A model generated the notes under the pieces. That model did no database searches and was not told where the DNA came from. It worked only from the letters and a program-made list of their open reading frames with translations. Position numbers and translations under genes: made by a program. This document shows, one piece after another, positions 57,254-64,000 of a stretch of 64,000 bases of DNA (within the stretch, counting starts at the first letter, position 1; each line of letters begins with the position of its first letter). Source of the stretch: Acetobacteraceae bacterium (lineage in GTDB: Bacteria > Pseudomonadota > Alphaproteobacteria > Acetobacterales > Acetobacteraceae). The DNA lies in contig JAMXLO010000141.1 of assembly GCA_024280945.1 (NCBI GenBank), positions 124,001-188,000 on the forward strand. The letters are read 5' to 3'.

Positions 57254-57883
57254 ATGGCGGTGGTAATCACAGTTGCACAGCAGAAGGGTGGCACAGGCAA
57301 AACCACGCTGGCCGCCAACCTGGCGGCCGCACTGGCACCATGCCGAAAGGTCGCGCTGCTCGACATCGATCCTCAGAAGAGTCTGGGTCGCTGGCACGCG
57401 ATCCGCCGCGAACGCCTCGCGCAGGCGGCGGCGCTGGCATTCTCCGACATCTCCGGCTGGCGTTTGCCGGCGGAAGTCGACAGACTCAAGCGGGAACACG
57501 ATGTGGTGTTGATCGACAGCCCGCCGCAGCTGGATACCGACGCCCGTGTCGCCGTTCGTGCCGCCGATTTGGTGCTGGTACCGATCCAACCCAGCATGCC
57601 CGATGTCTGGGCAGCCGAGGGCACCTTGAAGCTGGCAGCTGATGAACGTCGGCGCGCGCACCTGATGTTCAATCGCACGGCCCCGACCTCGAAACTGCGC
57701 GAGGCGATCGCCGCTGATCTGTCGACCCGACAGGTTCCCCTGTTGCGCGCGGCACTTGGCAACCGAGCCGGCTTCGCGCATGCCTTTGCCGCCGGTCTTG
57801 GTGTCACCGAGGCGGCGCCGCGCTCCACTGCCGCTACGGAGCTGCGTGCGCTGTTGGCTGAACTGCAGGAGCTGACGGAATGA
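57254..57883 (+). CDS. ParA family ATPase (orphan)
   Basis: 209 residues. The deviant Walker A is QQKGGTGKTTLAANLA, Walker A' DIDPQKSLGRW, and Walker B VLIDSPPQL. It lacks an N-terminal DNA-binding helix and has no ParB partner next to it, so it is not a replication-segregation pair. Such orphan ParA/MinD-like proteins position protein clusters. GGGAGAAA precedes the start. It overlaps a CopD-like membrane protein by four bases (ATGA). Confidence 0.88.
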   Translation: MAVVITVAQQKGGTGKTTLAANLAAALAPCRKVALLDIDPQKSLGRWHAIRRERLAQAAALAFSDISGWRLPAEVDRLKREHDVVLIDSPPQLDTDARVAVRAADLVLVPIQPSMPDVWAAEGTLKLAADERRRAHLMFNRTAPTSKLREAIAADLSTRQVPLLRAALGNRAGFAHAFAAGLGVTEAAPRSTAATELRALLAELQELTE

Positions 57884-58323
57884 ACGTTTGGGGATGGGTC
57901 ATTGCCGTGCACGTGCTGTGCGCGGTGGTGTGGGTTGGCGGTATGTTCTTCGCCTATGTCGTGCTGCGCCCAAGCCTGTCGGCATTGGAGCCGCTCCAGC
58001 GCATCGCCATCCATACCCAGGTGTTTCGCCGCTTCTTCCTGGTCATCTGGCACGCCATGCCGCTGATCCTGATCTCTGGCTTCGCGGTGCTGTTCGGCTT
58101 CTACGGCGGCCCCGCTTATGTCGGCTGGAACATCCACCTGATGATGTTGCTTGGCCTGATCATGAGCGCAGTGTTCCTGTTCATCGTGTTCGGCCCATAT
58201 GCACGCTTCCGCCGCACCACGGACCGCAATCGCGCGGCGGCCGCGATGGACACGATCCGCAAGCTGATTGCCGTAAATTTGGTATTGGGAATCATCACCG
58301 TTATCGTGGCGTTTCTGGGCTGA
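57880..58323 (+). CDS. CopD family integral membrane protein
   Basis: 147 residues with four predicted membrane helices: VIAVHVLCAVVWVGGMFFAY, FFLVIWHAMPLILISGFAVL, NIHLMMLLGLIMSAVFLFIV and LIAVNLVLGIITVIVAFL. Conserved His residues occur at the start of helices (AVHVLC, WHAMPL, NIHLMM), as in CopD and related heme- or copper-binding membrane proteins. It overlaps the ParA-like gene by ATGA. The function of such short CopD-like proteins is not established. Confidence 0.85.
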   Translation: MNVWGWVIAVHVLCAVVWVGGMFFAYVVLRPSLSALEPLQRIAIHTQVFRRFFLVIWHAMPLILISGFAVLFGFYGGPAYVGWNIHLMMLLGLIMSAVFLFIVFGPYARFRRTTDRNRAAAAMDTIRKLIAVNLVLGIITVIVAFLG

Positions 58324-58342
58324 GTGCCGAAGGTCGACAGGT

Positions 58343-59161
58343 TCAAGCCGCCAAACTGGTCAACGGCCCAATCTGCTCCGAGGTCATCCGAAGCAGGCGC
58401 GCCAGAACCTCGCGGCGGAAGTTGTCGTAGACTGCATCCTTGCAGCGAATGTCCGCTTTGAAGTTCAGTGCGGAGCGCTGGTAGCGCGATTTCAAGTAGA
58501 GGTTCAGCCGCCGCTGCAGCTCATCATCGAGCGCAATCACCTGCTGAGCGATAGACTGGCGTTCGGCGGGCCCATGCGCGGCATAGTAGTCAATCCACCA
58601 ATCAAGGATGCGCAGCCTGTGCACCTCCTCGTCCGGGCCCACCCGCTCCTCGGCGAACTGCTTGATTGCCGGATCGGCGATCTGGGCCGTCCGGCGTTCG
58701 GTGTGCAATCGCGACAGGATATGCAGCTCGTAGTGTAGCTCCCAGGCAAAGAAGCTGTGGATATCCCGGAAAGGCAGATCCGCCAGAGCGTCCCAATGCT
58801 GCCGGACGATGTCGGCGATTCGTCGAAATGGGTCGAAGCCCAGGCGATGCTTGACGTAGTCGCGTACGAACTCAGCATGCGCCCCGTCATCGCCGATCTG
58901 GCGGGCAAGGAAGTACTGCCCGTCGAGATCGGGAAACAGCCGGTCCAACGCCTTGCTGGCGGCCTGCACAATCAAAGTGTCGTGGCCGGCAGTCCAGATC
59001 CAGTTGTCACAGATGCCTTCGATTTCGGCTGCCGTCTTGGCCGGCCGCGGGGCCGCCCTGCGCGCGAGCGGCAGGTGAGGCGCGAAGCGGGTGACGACGC
59101 CGCGGTAGATGTCGTCTTCGATCTGCGCCGACCAGCGGGGCTGCTGCGTCAAAGCCCCCAA
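58343..59161 (-). CDS. Ferritin-like di-iron family protein, possible PaaA/BoxB-like oxygenase
   Basis: 272 residues from TTG, with AGGAGG eight bases upstream. All-helical. Two D/E-x-x-H metal motifs are visible: Asp92-x-x-His95 in RQIGDDGAHAEFVRD and Glu178-x-x-His181 in GPDEEVHRLR. A Glu/His-rich helix lies between (WELHYELHIL, residues 140-149). This is the ligand order of ferritin-like di-iron oxygenases. The spacing resembles phenylacetyl-CoA and benzoyl-CoA epoxidase subunits, but the partner subunits and reductase are not nearby. Convergent with the CopD-like gene. Annotation is from motif pattern; the exact family is uncertain. Confidence 0.65.
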   Translation of the reverse strand: MGALTQQPRWSAQIEDDIYRGVVTRFAPHLPLARRAAPRPAKTAAEIEGICDNWIWTAGHDTLIVQAASKALDRLFPDLDGQYFLARQIGDDGAHAEFVRDYVKHRLGFDPFRRIADIVRQHWDALADLPFRDIHSFFAWELHYELHILSRLHTERRTAQIADPAIKQFAEERVGPDEEVHRLRILDWWIDYYAAHGPAERQSIAQQVIALDDELQRRLNLYLKSRYQRSALNFKADIRCKDAVYDNFRREVLARLLRMTSEQIGPLTSLAA

Positions 59162-59369
59162 CGTATCGTCCTCCTGCCCGAACTGATCGTGCCGACCTCA
59201 TATCATTTCAGTGCTGCTACTTCCAGCATAGCCCAGCGTGCGCTGTCCGCTCGGTTCGTAGGCCGCTTTACCCGGTGCCATGGACCGAAAGTCGACCATT
59301 ACCGAACCGTGCAGACATGCCTCGGGCGATGCTTGACGCACTAGCCCGCCCCCGCCACATCTCCCCTGA

Positions 59370-60326
59370 ATGTCCACGCGCCTCGTCATCGATCACCGCC
59401 TGCGCCATCCCGAGAAGGCGCGTCGGCCGGACAATCCGGTCCAGCGCAAACCCGCCTGGATACGGGTGAAAGCGCCGACGCACCCGGTCTATCACGCCAC
59501 CCGCGCCCTGATGCGCGCGAACGGGTTGGTCACTGTCTGCGAGGAAGCTGGCTGTCCCAACATCGGCGAGTGCTGGTCGCAGCGTCACGCCACCATGATG
59601 ATCATGGGAGACACCTGCACCCGCGCGTGCGCCTTCTGCAACGTCGCCACCGGCCAGCCGGCGGCGCTCGCCGACGACGAACCAAGCCGGGTTGCCGATG
59701 CGGTCGCAAAACTCGGTCTGGCTCATGTCGTCATTACCTCGGTGGATCGGGACGACCTGCCCGATGGCGGAGCGGCGCACTTCGCCGCTACCATCCGTGC
59801 GATCCGCAACGCCGCCCCCGACACCACGATCGAAGTGCTGACCCCAGACTTCCTGCGCAAGCCGGGCGCCGCCGAAGTTGTCATGGCGGCCAGGCCGGAC
59901 GTCTACAATCATAATCTGGAAACCGTGCCGCGGCTGTATCCGACGATCCGCCCCGGTGCGCGCTACTTCGCTTCACTCCACCTGCTGCACCATGTGAAGC
60001 AGTTCGATCGCTCGATCTTCACCAAGTCCGGGCTGATGGTCGGCCTGGGCGAAGCGCGGGTCGAACTCATGCAGGTCATGGACGACCTGCGCGCAGCCGA
60101 TGTCGATTTCCTGACCATCGGCCAGTATCTCCAGCCTACTGTAAAGCACGCTGCGGTCGATCGATTTGTCACCCCGGACGAGTTTGCCGATTATGCCGCC
60201 CTGGCGCGCGGCAAGGGCTTCCTGCTGGTATCCGCCACACCGCTTACCCGCAGTTCCTATCACGCCGATGCCGACTTTGCGGCACTGCGGGTGGCGCGCA
60301 AAGCCGCGCACGCCGCTTCCGCCTGA
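59370..60326 (+). CDS. lipA: Lipoyl synthase
   Basis: Radical SAM enzyme that inserts two sulfurs into octanoyl-ACP or octanoylated lipoyl domains. 318 residues. The auxiliary cluster is bound by Cys57, Cys62 and Cys68 ([12 protein letters not shown]). The radical SAM cluster is bound by Cys83, Cys87 and Cys90 (CTRACAFC). [20 protein letters not shown] and [20 protein letters not shown] are typical. The C-terminal R-S-S-Y is present ([10 protein letters not shown]). The stop overlaps the next ATG by one base (TGATG). Confidence 0.97.
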   Translation: MSTRLVIDHRLRHPEKARRPDNPVQRKPAWIRVKAPTHPVYHATRALMRANGLVTVCEEAGCPNIGECWSQRHATMMIMGDTCTRACAFCNVATGQPAALADDEPSRVADAVAKLGLAHVVITSVDRDDLPDGGAAHFAATIRAIRNAAPDTTIEVLTPDFLRKPGAAEVVMAARPDVYNHNLETVPRLYPTIRPGARYFASLHLLHHVKQFDRSIFTKSGLMVGLGEARVELMQVMDDLRAADVDFLTIGQYLQPTVKHAAVDRFVTPDEFADYAALARGKGFLLVSATPLTRSSYHADADFAALRVARKAAHAASA

Positions 60327-60796
60327 TGCCGACGCACGCGGAACGCCAGATCGTCCCTTACCGACCGGACCAGTTGTTCGACCTGGTCGCCGATGTCGAT
60401 AAGTATCCGCAGTTCCTGCCCTGGTGCGTCGCGGCCCGCATCCGCAGCCGCACCGAGCATGAGCTTGTTGCCGATCTCACCATTGGTTTTGGCCCATTTC
60501 GTGAGAACTTCACCAGCTACGTGACGCTTGAGCGTCCACAGCGCGTCAAGGTGCGTTACGGTCGAGGTCCATTCCGCTATCTGAATAATCAGTGGGAATT
60601 CCACCCTCACCCACAGGGGACGGAAGTCGCCTTCTTCGTGGATTTCGAGTTCCACAGTCGCATACTTCAGGCAGCGATCGGTGTCGTATTCAACGAGGCT
60701 GTGCGCCGCATGGTCGCGGCTTTCAGGCGACGCGCGCGCGACGTGTACGGCCCGCCTCTGGTGCCCGCAGGAACCCCCTCGCCGGCCAGCACCTGA
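60326..60796 (+). CDS. COQ10/RatA-type SRPBCC family protein
   Basis: 156 residues. PYRPDQLFDLVADVDKYPQF and LPWCVAARI, then LVADLTIGFGPFRENFTSYV, are diagnostic of the coenzyme-Q-binding START-like family. In eukaryotes COQ10 chaperones ubiquinone; in E. coli RatA was reported to act on ribosomes. The translational overlap with lipA is widespread in alphaproteobacteria. The ubiquinone chaperone role is the more likely one here. Confidence 0.9.
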   Translation: MPTHAERQIVPYRPDQLFDLVADVDKYPQFLPWCVAARIRSRTEHELVADLTIGFGPFRENFTSYVTLERPQRVKVRYGRGPFRYLNNQWEFHPHPQGTEVAFFVDFEFHSRILQAAIGVVFNEAVRRMVAAFRRRARDVYGPPLVPAGTPSPAST

Positions 60797-60874
60797 GCCA
60801 ATGGGAGAGAATTAGCGTTCTGTTAGCGGCGGAGGGGCATTTTGCCCGGAGGACCCTTGCAAGGAAGCCAAGCC

Positions 60875-61177
60875 ATGCGCATTCCGTTCCCGCTGCTCGC
60901 GGCGGCCGTCTTTGCCGTCATGACGCACGCTCAAGCAGCCCAGCCAACGCGCAACCATCTTACCGTGGAGCAGCGCTTCGAAAAGGCGAATGTGACGCAT
61001 GACGGCCATCTGACACTGGAGCAGGCAAAAACCGGCTACAAATCGGTCGCCAGGCACTTCTCCGCAATTGACAGGGACAAGAAGGGCTACGTCACCCAGG
61101 ATGACATCCACGCCTACTACAAGGCACAGCGCGCGCTGCACCATCGCGCCTCCTCGGACAATCAGCAAACAAACTGA
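60875..61177 (+). CDS. Secreted EF-hand domain protein
   Basis: About 100 residues. The signal peptide is MRIPFPLLAAAVFAVMTHAQA, and two EF-hand helices-loops follow: FEKANVTHDGHLTLEQAKTG and FSAIDRDKKGYVTQDDI. The second has the D-x-D-x-x-x-x-V-x-x-x-D calcium pattern; the first begins with N and T and may be weak. AAGGA precedes the start. Periplasmic calcium-binding role likely. Converges on the MBL hydrolase with three bases between. Confidence 0.75.
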   Translation: MRIPFPLLAAAVFAVMTHAQAAQPTRNHLTVEQRFEKANVTHDGHLTLEQAKTGYKSVARHFSAIDRDKKGYVTQDDIHAYYKAQRALHHRASSDNQQTN

Positions 61178-61180
61178 GCC

Positions 61181-61819
61181 TCAGCGGAGGAACGGATTGT
61201 GAGCCCTCTCGGCACCGATGCTCGAGCCGGGCCCGTGCCCACATAGGAACGAGAAGTCATCGCCCAGCGGCAACAATTTCGCCGTGATCGCCTCGATCAG
61301 AGCCTCATGGTCCCCGTAAGGGAAATCGGTGCGGCCAATCGACCCCTGGAACAGCACATCGCCTACCAGAGCAAAGCGCGCCGCATGATTGACGTACACG
61401 ACGTGCCCTGGGGTGTGCCCTGGGCAGTGCAAGACGGCGAACCTGTGGTCGCCGAGTGAAACGCTTTCGCCCTCGACCAACCAGCGATCCGGGGTGACGT
61501 TCCGCACCTGGAACCCATATTGCGCCCCCTGCGCTTCCAGGCCGTGCAATAGGAATTCGTCCCGTCGATCAGGTCCCTCGATTGGCACGCCATTCAACTG
61601 GTCGCGCAGATCCGCGGCACCTCCAGCGTGGTCCAGATGACCGTGCGTCAACCAGATCCGTTCCACCGTGACATCAGCCTCGCGGATCGCCGTGAGAATG
61701 CGATCCGGGTCACCGCCGGGGTCTACGACGACCCCATGCTTGCTGCCGTCATCCCAGAGGAGTGTGCAATTCTGCTGGAACGCGGTGACAGGAATAATCG
61801 CGCCCTTCAGCGCACCCAT
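61181..61819 (-). CDS. MBL-fold hydrolase, glyoxalase II-like
   Basis: 212 residues. The zinc ligands are in LTHGHLDHAGG, HCPGHTPGHVVY, LVGDVLFQGSIGRTD and LCGHGPGSSIGAERAHNP. This matches the YcbL/GloB group that hydrolyses S-lactoylglutathione or other thioesters. There is no signal peptide. It is the last gene of the minus-strand operon after the HtrA-like gene. Confidence 0.9.
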   Translation of the reverse strand: MGALKGAIIPVTAFQQNCTLLWDDGSKHGVVVDPGGDPDRILTAIREADVTVERIWLTHGHLDHAGGAADLRDQLNGVPIEGPDRRDEFLLHGLEAQGAQYGFQVRNVTPDRWLVEGESVSLGDHRFAVLHCPGHTPGHVVYVNHAARFALVGDVLFQGSIGRTDFPYGDHEALIEAITAKLLPLGDDFSFLCGHGPGSSIGAERAHNPFLR

Positions 61820-61850
61820 CAGCCGTGATTCCAGGCGCGAGACCGCACCA

Positions 61851-62822
61851 TCAGTGAACTTTTGGCGACTTCAGGAAGCTTGTGCGGTCGCCTGACCGCA
61901 CGGTCAGCGCCACTGGCGTCTTGTCACGCATCAGCCGCAGCCTCACCTCGGCCCCGGCGCTGCCTGCCGCCCACACGCGCCGCCACAACCCGGCCAGGTC
62001 GCTGATATCGTCGCCGCCGACCGCCAGGATGCGGTCGCCCATCCGAACACCCGCCTGCTCCGCTGGTCCGTTGTCCGCCAGCCCACCGACCACGATCGTA
62101 TCGTCGGCCTCGGTGGCGTACATCCCAAGCCATGGCCGCGCCGGCCGGTTCACTCGCCCGTAGCTCAACAGGTCCTTCATGATCGGCGTCAACAACCCGA
62201 TCGGCACGCCCATGTTCATGTCGAGCCGCCGGCCGCGACCGTCGCCCTGCTGCAGGATCAAGGACCCGATCCCCATCAGCTTCCCGTCCGTGCTGATGAG
62301 CCCGCCACCGCCCCAGAACGGGTGTGCCGGCGCAGTGAACAGCGCATCGTCCAACACGTACTCCCAATATCCGGCGAACTCCTGCCGCCCGACCAGCCGC
62401 GTCTCCACGGCGTGGTGCTTCCCGCCCCCAGCGGCAAATACCACCTGGTCGCCGACCTTCAACCGGTCCGAATCCCCCATCTCAAGCGCCGGCAAATTGA
62501 GCTGTCCCAGCGCCTGGACCAAGCCGAACCCTGTCTCCTGGTCATAGGCCAGCGCATGGCCAGGGATCGCACGTCCATCCGAGGAGGTGATCCAAATCGT
62601 CTCCGCTTCGGTGATCAGGTAACCGATCGTGGCGACCAACCCGTTTTCGCGGATCACTACCCCGCTTCCGGTTCGTTCGGTGCCGAGGCTCTCGGCGGTA
62701 AACGCATCCGACGGGATATAGGTTTTCAGGCTGACCACGGCCCGCAGCGCCCGTTCGAGGTCGAACGAGTAGTCGTCCGGGTCGGGCTGCAGGTTCGGTG
62801 GGATTTCCCAATCCTGGTTCTT
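61851..62822 (-). CDS. HtrA/S1C-like PDZ protein lacking the catalytic triad (pseudoprotease)
   Basis: About 323 residues from M at 62822; an ATG 14 codons upstream is also in frame but lacks a ribosome site. A chymotrypsin-like fold (SGVVIRENGLVATIGYLITE, DQETGFGLVQAL, GGLISTDGKLMGIGSLILQ) is followed by a PDZ domain (RPWLGMYA, NGPAEQAGVRMGDRILAVGG). Normally His sits in the NxHV position, Asp in the D-LAL position and Ser in GNSGGPL. Here the corresponding stretches read ATIGYLI, TGFGLVQ and FWGGGGLIS, so all three catalytic residues are replaced. No signal peptide is visible. Probably a scaffold or chaperone rather than a protease. Confidence 0.8.
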   Translation of the reverse strand, partial: KNQDWEIPPNLQPDPDDYSFDLERALRAVVSLKTYIPSDAFTAESLGTERTGSGVVIRENGLVATIGYLITEAETIWITSSDGRAIPGHALAYDQETGFGLVQALGQLNLPALEMGDSDRLKVGDQVVFAAGGGKHHAVETRLVGRQEFAGYWEYVLDDALFTAPAHPFWGGGGLISTDGKLMGIGSLILQQGDGRGRRLDMNMGVPIGLLTPIMKDLLSYGRVNRPARPWLGMYATEADDTIVVGGLADNGPAEQAGVRMGDRILAVGGDDISDLAGLWRRVWAAGSAGAEVRLRLMRDKTPVALTVRSGDRTSFLKSPKVH

Positions 62823-62927
62823 CATGCCTCGACGTCTTCCCTGGTTCGCAGGCGGCTGGGTCATGCAGCCAATATCGGCGCTTTGACCCGCCGTGGCCAG
62901 AGTGCAATCGCTCTGGTCACGCAGCGC

Positions 62928-63257
62928 TTAGAACAGCCGGTCCGCCGGCGCGTACGGGACGATGATCTCGGACGGATCGGCCAGATTCAGCATCGCCCGC
63001 GCCCGCTCATCCAGAGCATCGGCATCGATGTGCCGTGACCGAAGTCCGCTCACACGACGCTCCCAGGCCTCGACCTCGGCCTGGGCTTTCGCTTGGTCCG
63101 CCAGCGCCTGGGCCAGCAGGCGCTCCCGTTCCGTGTAAGCGACAAGCCCCCGCTCTCCCTGCACCGCATTCCAGCCGAAATAGCCGACCAGGGACAGGAA
63201 GATCACCGGTGCGACAACCGCCTTCAGCCTGCGCTTGACCTCACGTCCGAATGACAT
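62928..63257 (-). CDS. Septum formation initiator family protein (FtsB/DivIC-like)
   Basis: 109 residues. A short cytoplasmic basic tail is followed by one membrane helix (VVAPVIFLSLVGYFGWNAVQG, about residues 14-34) and a coiled coil (LLAQALADQAKAQAEVEAWE). RVSGLRSRHIDADALDERAR and MLNLADPSEIIV are the family C-terminal signature. FtsB joins FtsL and FtsQ in the divisome. First gene of the minus-strand operon. Confidence 0.9.
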   Translation of the reverse strand: MSFGREVKRRLKAVVAPVIFLSLVGYFGWNAVQGERGLVAYTERERLLAQALADQAKAQAEVEAWERRVSGLRSRHIDADALDERARAMLNLADPSEIIVPYAPADRLF

Positions 63258-63405
63258 CGCGTGCTCCGATTCCCGCCTACAAATACGCGATTCATGTCGC
63301 TTCGGGAACGCGGCATCCGCGATCCACTGTCATCTTCGGCATTTCCGTTGCCGTCCTGCCCCCGAAACCTTCATTCTGCGCGCAATCAAACAGGGAGACT
63401 TCACA

Positions 63406-64000
63406 ATGACCGTCACTGCCGGGCGTGCGGAGCACACCGATTCTCCGATCCTGCATGCTGCCATAGGAATGGCCCCGCAGATCCGCAATGCCGCCGACGA
63501 GATCGAGCGGGCACGCAGGCTGCCAAAGCCAATTGTTGACGGCCTGAAGGATGCCGGCGTGCTCGGAATGTCCATGCCACGGGCGTGGGGCGGTCCGGAA
63601 CTCGACCCGCTCACCCAGTTTCGCGTGCTCGAAGCGCTCGCTATGGCGGACGGCTCGGTGGGCTGGTGTGCAATGATCAACTGTGACGGCGGCTACATCA
63701 CTGCGTTCCTGGAGGATCAGGTGGGGAGGAGCATGTATCCCGACCTGCAGCTTGGAACGGCAGCGGCTGCGTCGCCGACGGGGCAGGCAACACTCGTGCC
63801 GGGTGGTTACCGCGTCAGCGGGCGTTTCCCGTTTGCCAGCGGCTGCCAGCACTGCGAATGGATCTGGGTGGGCTGTCTGGTACTCGCGAATGGCTCACCT
63901 GTCGTGAACAAGGAGGGCGTGCCGGAAACCCGACAATGCCTCCTGCGGTTATCCGAATGTGAGATCCTGGACACGTGGTACACCACGGGGCTGAGAGGGA
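63406..64000 (+). CDS. Acyl-CoA dehydrogenase-family flavoprotein, partial (3' end outside window)
   Basis: The first 198 codons are visible. The N-terminal helical domain includes AAIGMAPQIRNAADEIERAR and LPKPIVDGLKDAGVLGMSMP, then the beta domain starts (GGYRVSGRFPFASGCQHCEW). The pattern, especially SVGWCAMINC and GRFPFASG, matches the HsaA-like or phenol hydroxylase-type flavin monooxygenase branch, as at 15708. GGAGACTTC precedes the ATG. Runs off the right edge. Confidence 0.82.
   Translation, partial: MTVTAGRAEHTDSPILHAAIGMAPQIRNAADEIERARRLPKPIVDGLKDAGVLGMSMPRAWGGPELDPLTQFRVLEALAMADGSVGWCAMINCDGGYITAFLEDQVGRSMYPDLQLGTAAAASPTGQATLVPGGYRVSGRFPFASGCQHCEWIWVGCLVLANGSPVVNKEGVPETRQCLLRLSECEILDTWYTTGLRG

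Overview
The window is high-GC, densely coded DNA of alphaproteobacterial type. The best fit is the Rhodospirillales/Acetobacteraceae group. This is inferred from the divergent (PpiC/SurA-type isomerase - argJ) / secA block, the glnB-glnA-glnK-amtB nitrogen block, the lipA/COQ10-like pair, the BBP2-type porin and the many family III CoA-transferase, LLM-flavin and TauD genes. No 16S or other definitive marker is present. No phage, integrase, insertion sequence or CRISPR array was seen.

Layout. 1-3.3 kb: 5' part of ppsA (leaves the window at the left edge), a DUF2934 protein, a CBS-BON protein and tRNA-Arg(TCT). 3.3-17 kb: a catabolic cluster with a creatininase/HyuB/HyuA operon, a divergent LLM flavin monooxygenase / ThDP enzyme pair, hutH and hutU with a streptomycin-6-kinase-like gene between them, a VOC protein and an acyl-CoA-dehydrogenase-type flavin monooxygenase. 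17-24 kb: an aminotransferase, then the nitrogen-control block glnB, glnA, glnK, amtB, with a strong sigma-54 (-24/-12) promoter before glnB, followed by a porin. 24-27.3 kb: an enoyl-CoA hydratase / ThDP enzyme / SDR operon. 27.3-28.2 kb: two small unknown proteins flanking an AT-richer gap that ends in an intrinsic terminator. 28.2-33.3 kb: housekeeping genes argJ, a PpiC/SurA-like isomerase and secA.

33.3-36.6 kb: aromatic-oxidation genes (FAD monooxygenase, VOC protein, HpaB-type hydroxylase). 36.7-40.4 kb: a tight three-gene operon (DUF362 fusion, NAD-dependent reductase, SRPBCC-like protein) of unknown purpose. 40.4-44.8 kb: zinc homeostasis. zur and a beta-propeller-like gene diverge from znuA-znuC-znuB across a near-palindromic Zur box; znuB carries an apparent frameshift. 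45-48.8 kb: an MFS transporter, a class III aminotransferase and ada. 48.9-57.2 kb: a second catabolic island (LLM oxidoreductase, TauD dioxygenase, SDR, MmgE/PrpD, GMC oxidoreductase, CoA-transferase, MDR reductase). 57.2-64 kb: an orphan ParA overlapping a CopD-like protein, a di-iron ferritin-like protein, lipA, a COQ10/RatA-like protein, an EF-hand protein, and an FtsB / protease-dead HtrA-like / MBL hydrolase operon. The window closes with a partial acyl-CoA-dehydrogenase-family gene.

Taken together this looks like an environmental heterotroph with histidine, hydantoin-like and aromatic catabolic capacity built around conserved nitrogen and zinc regulation. The least explained pieces are the DUF362 operon, the zur-coupled beta-propeller gene, the kinase inside the hut genes and the inactive HtrA homologue.
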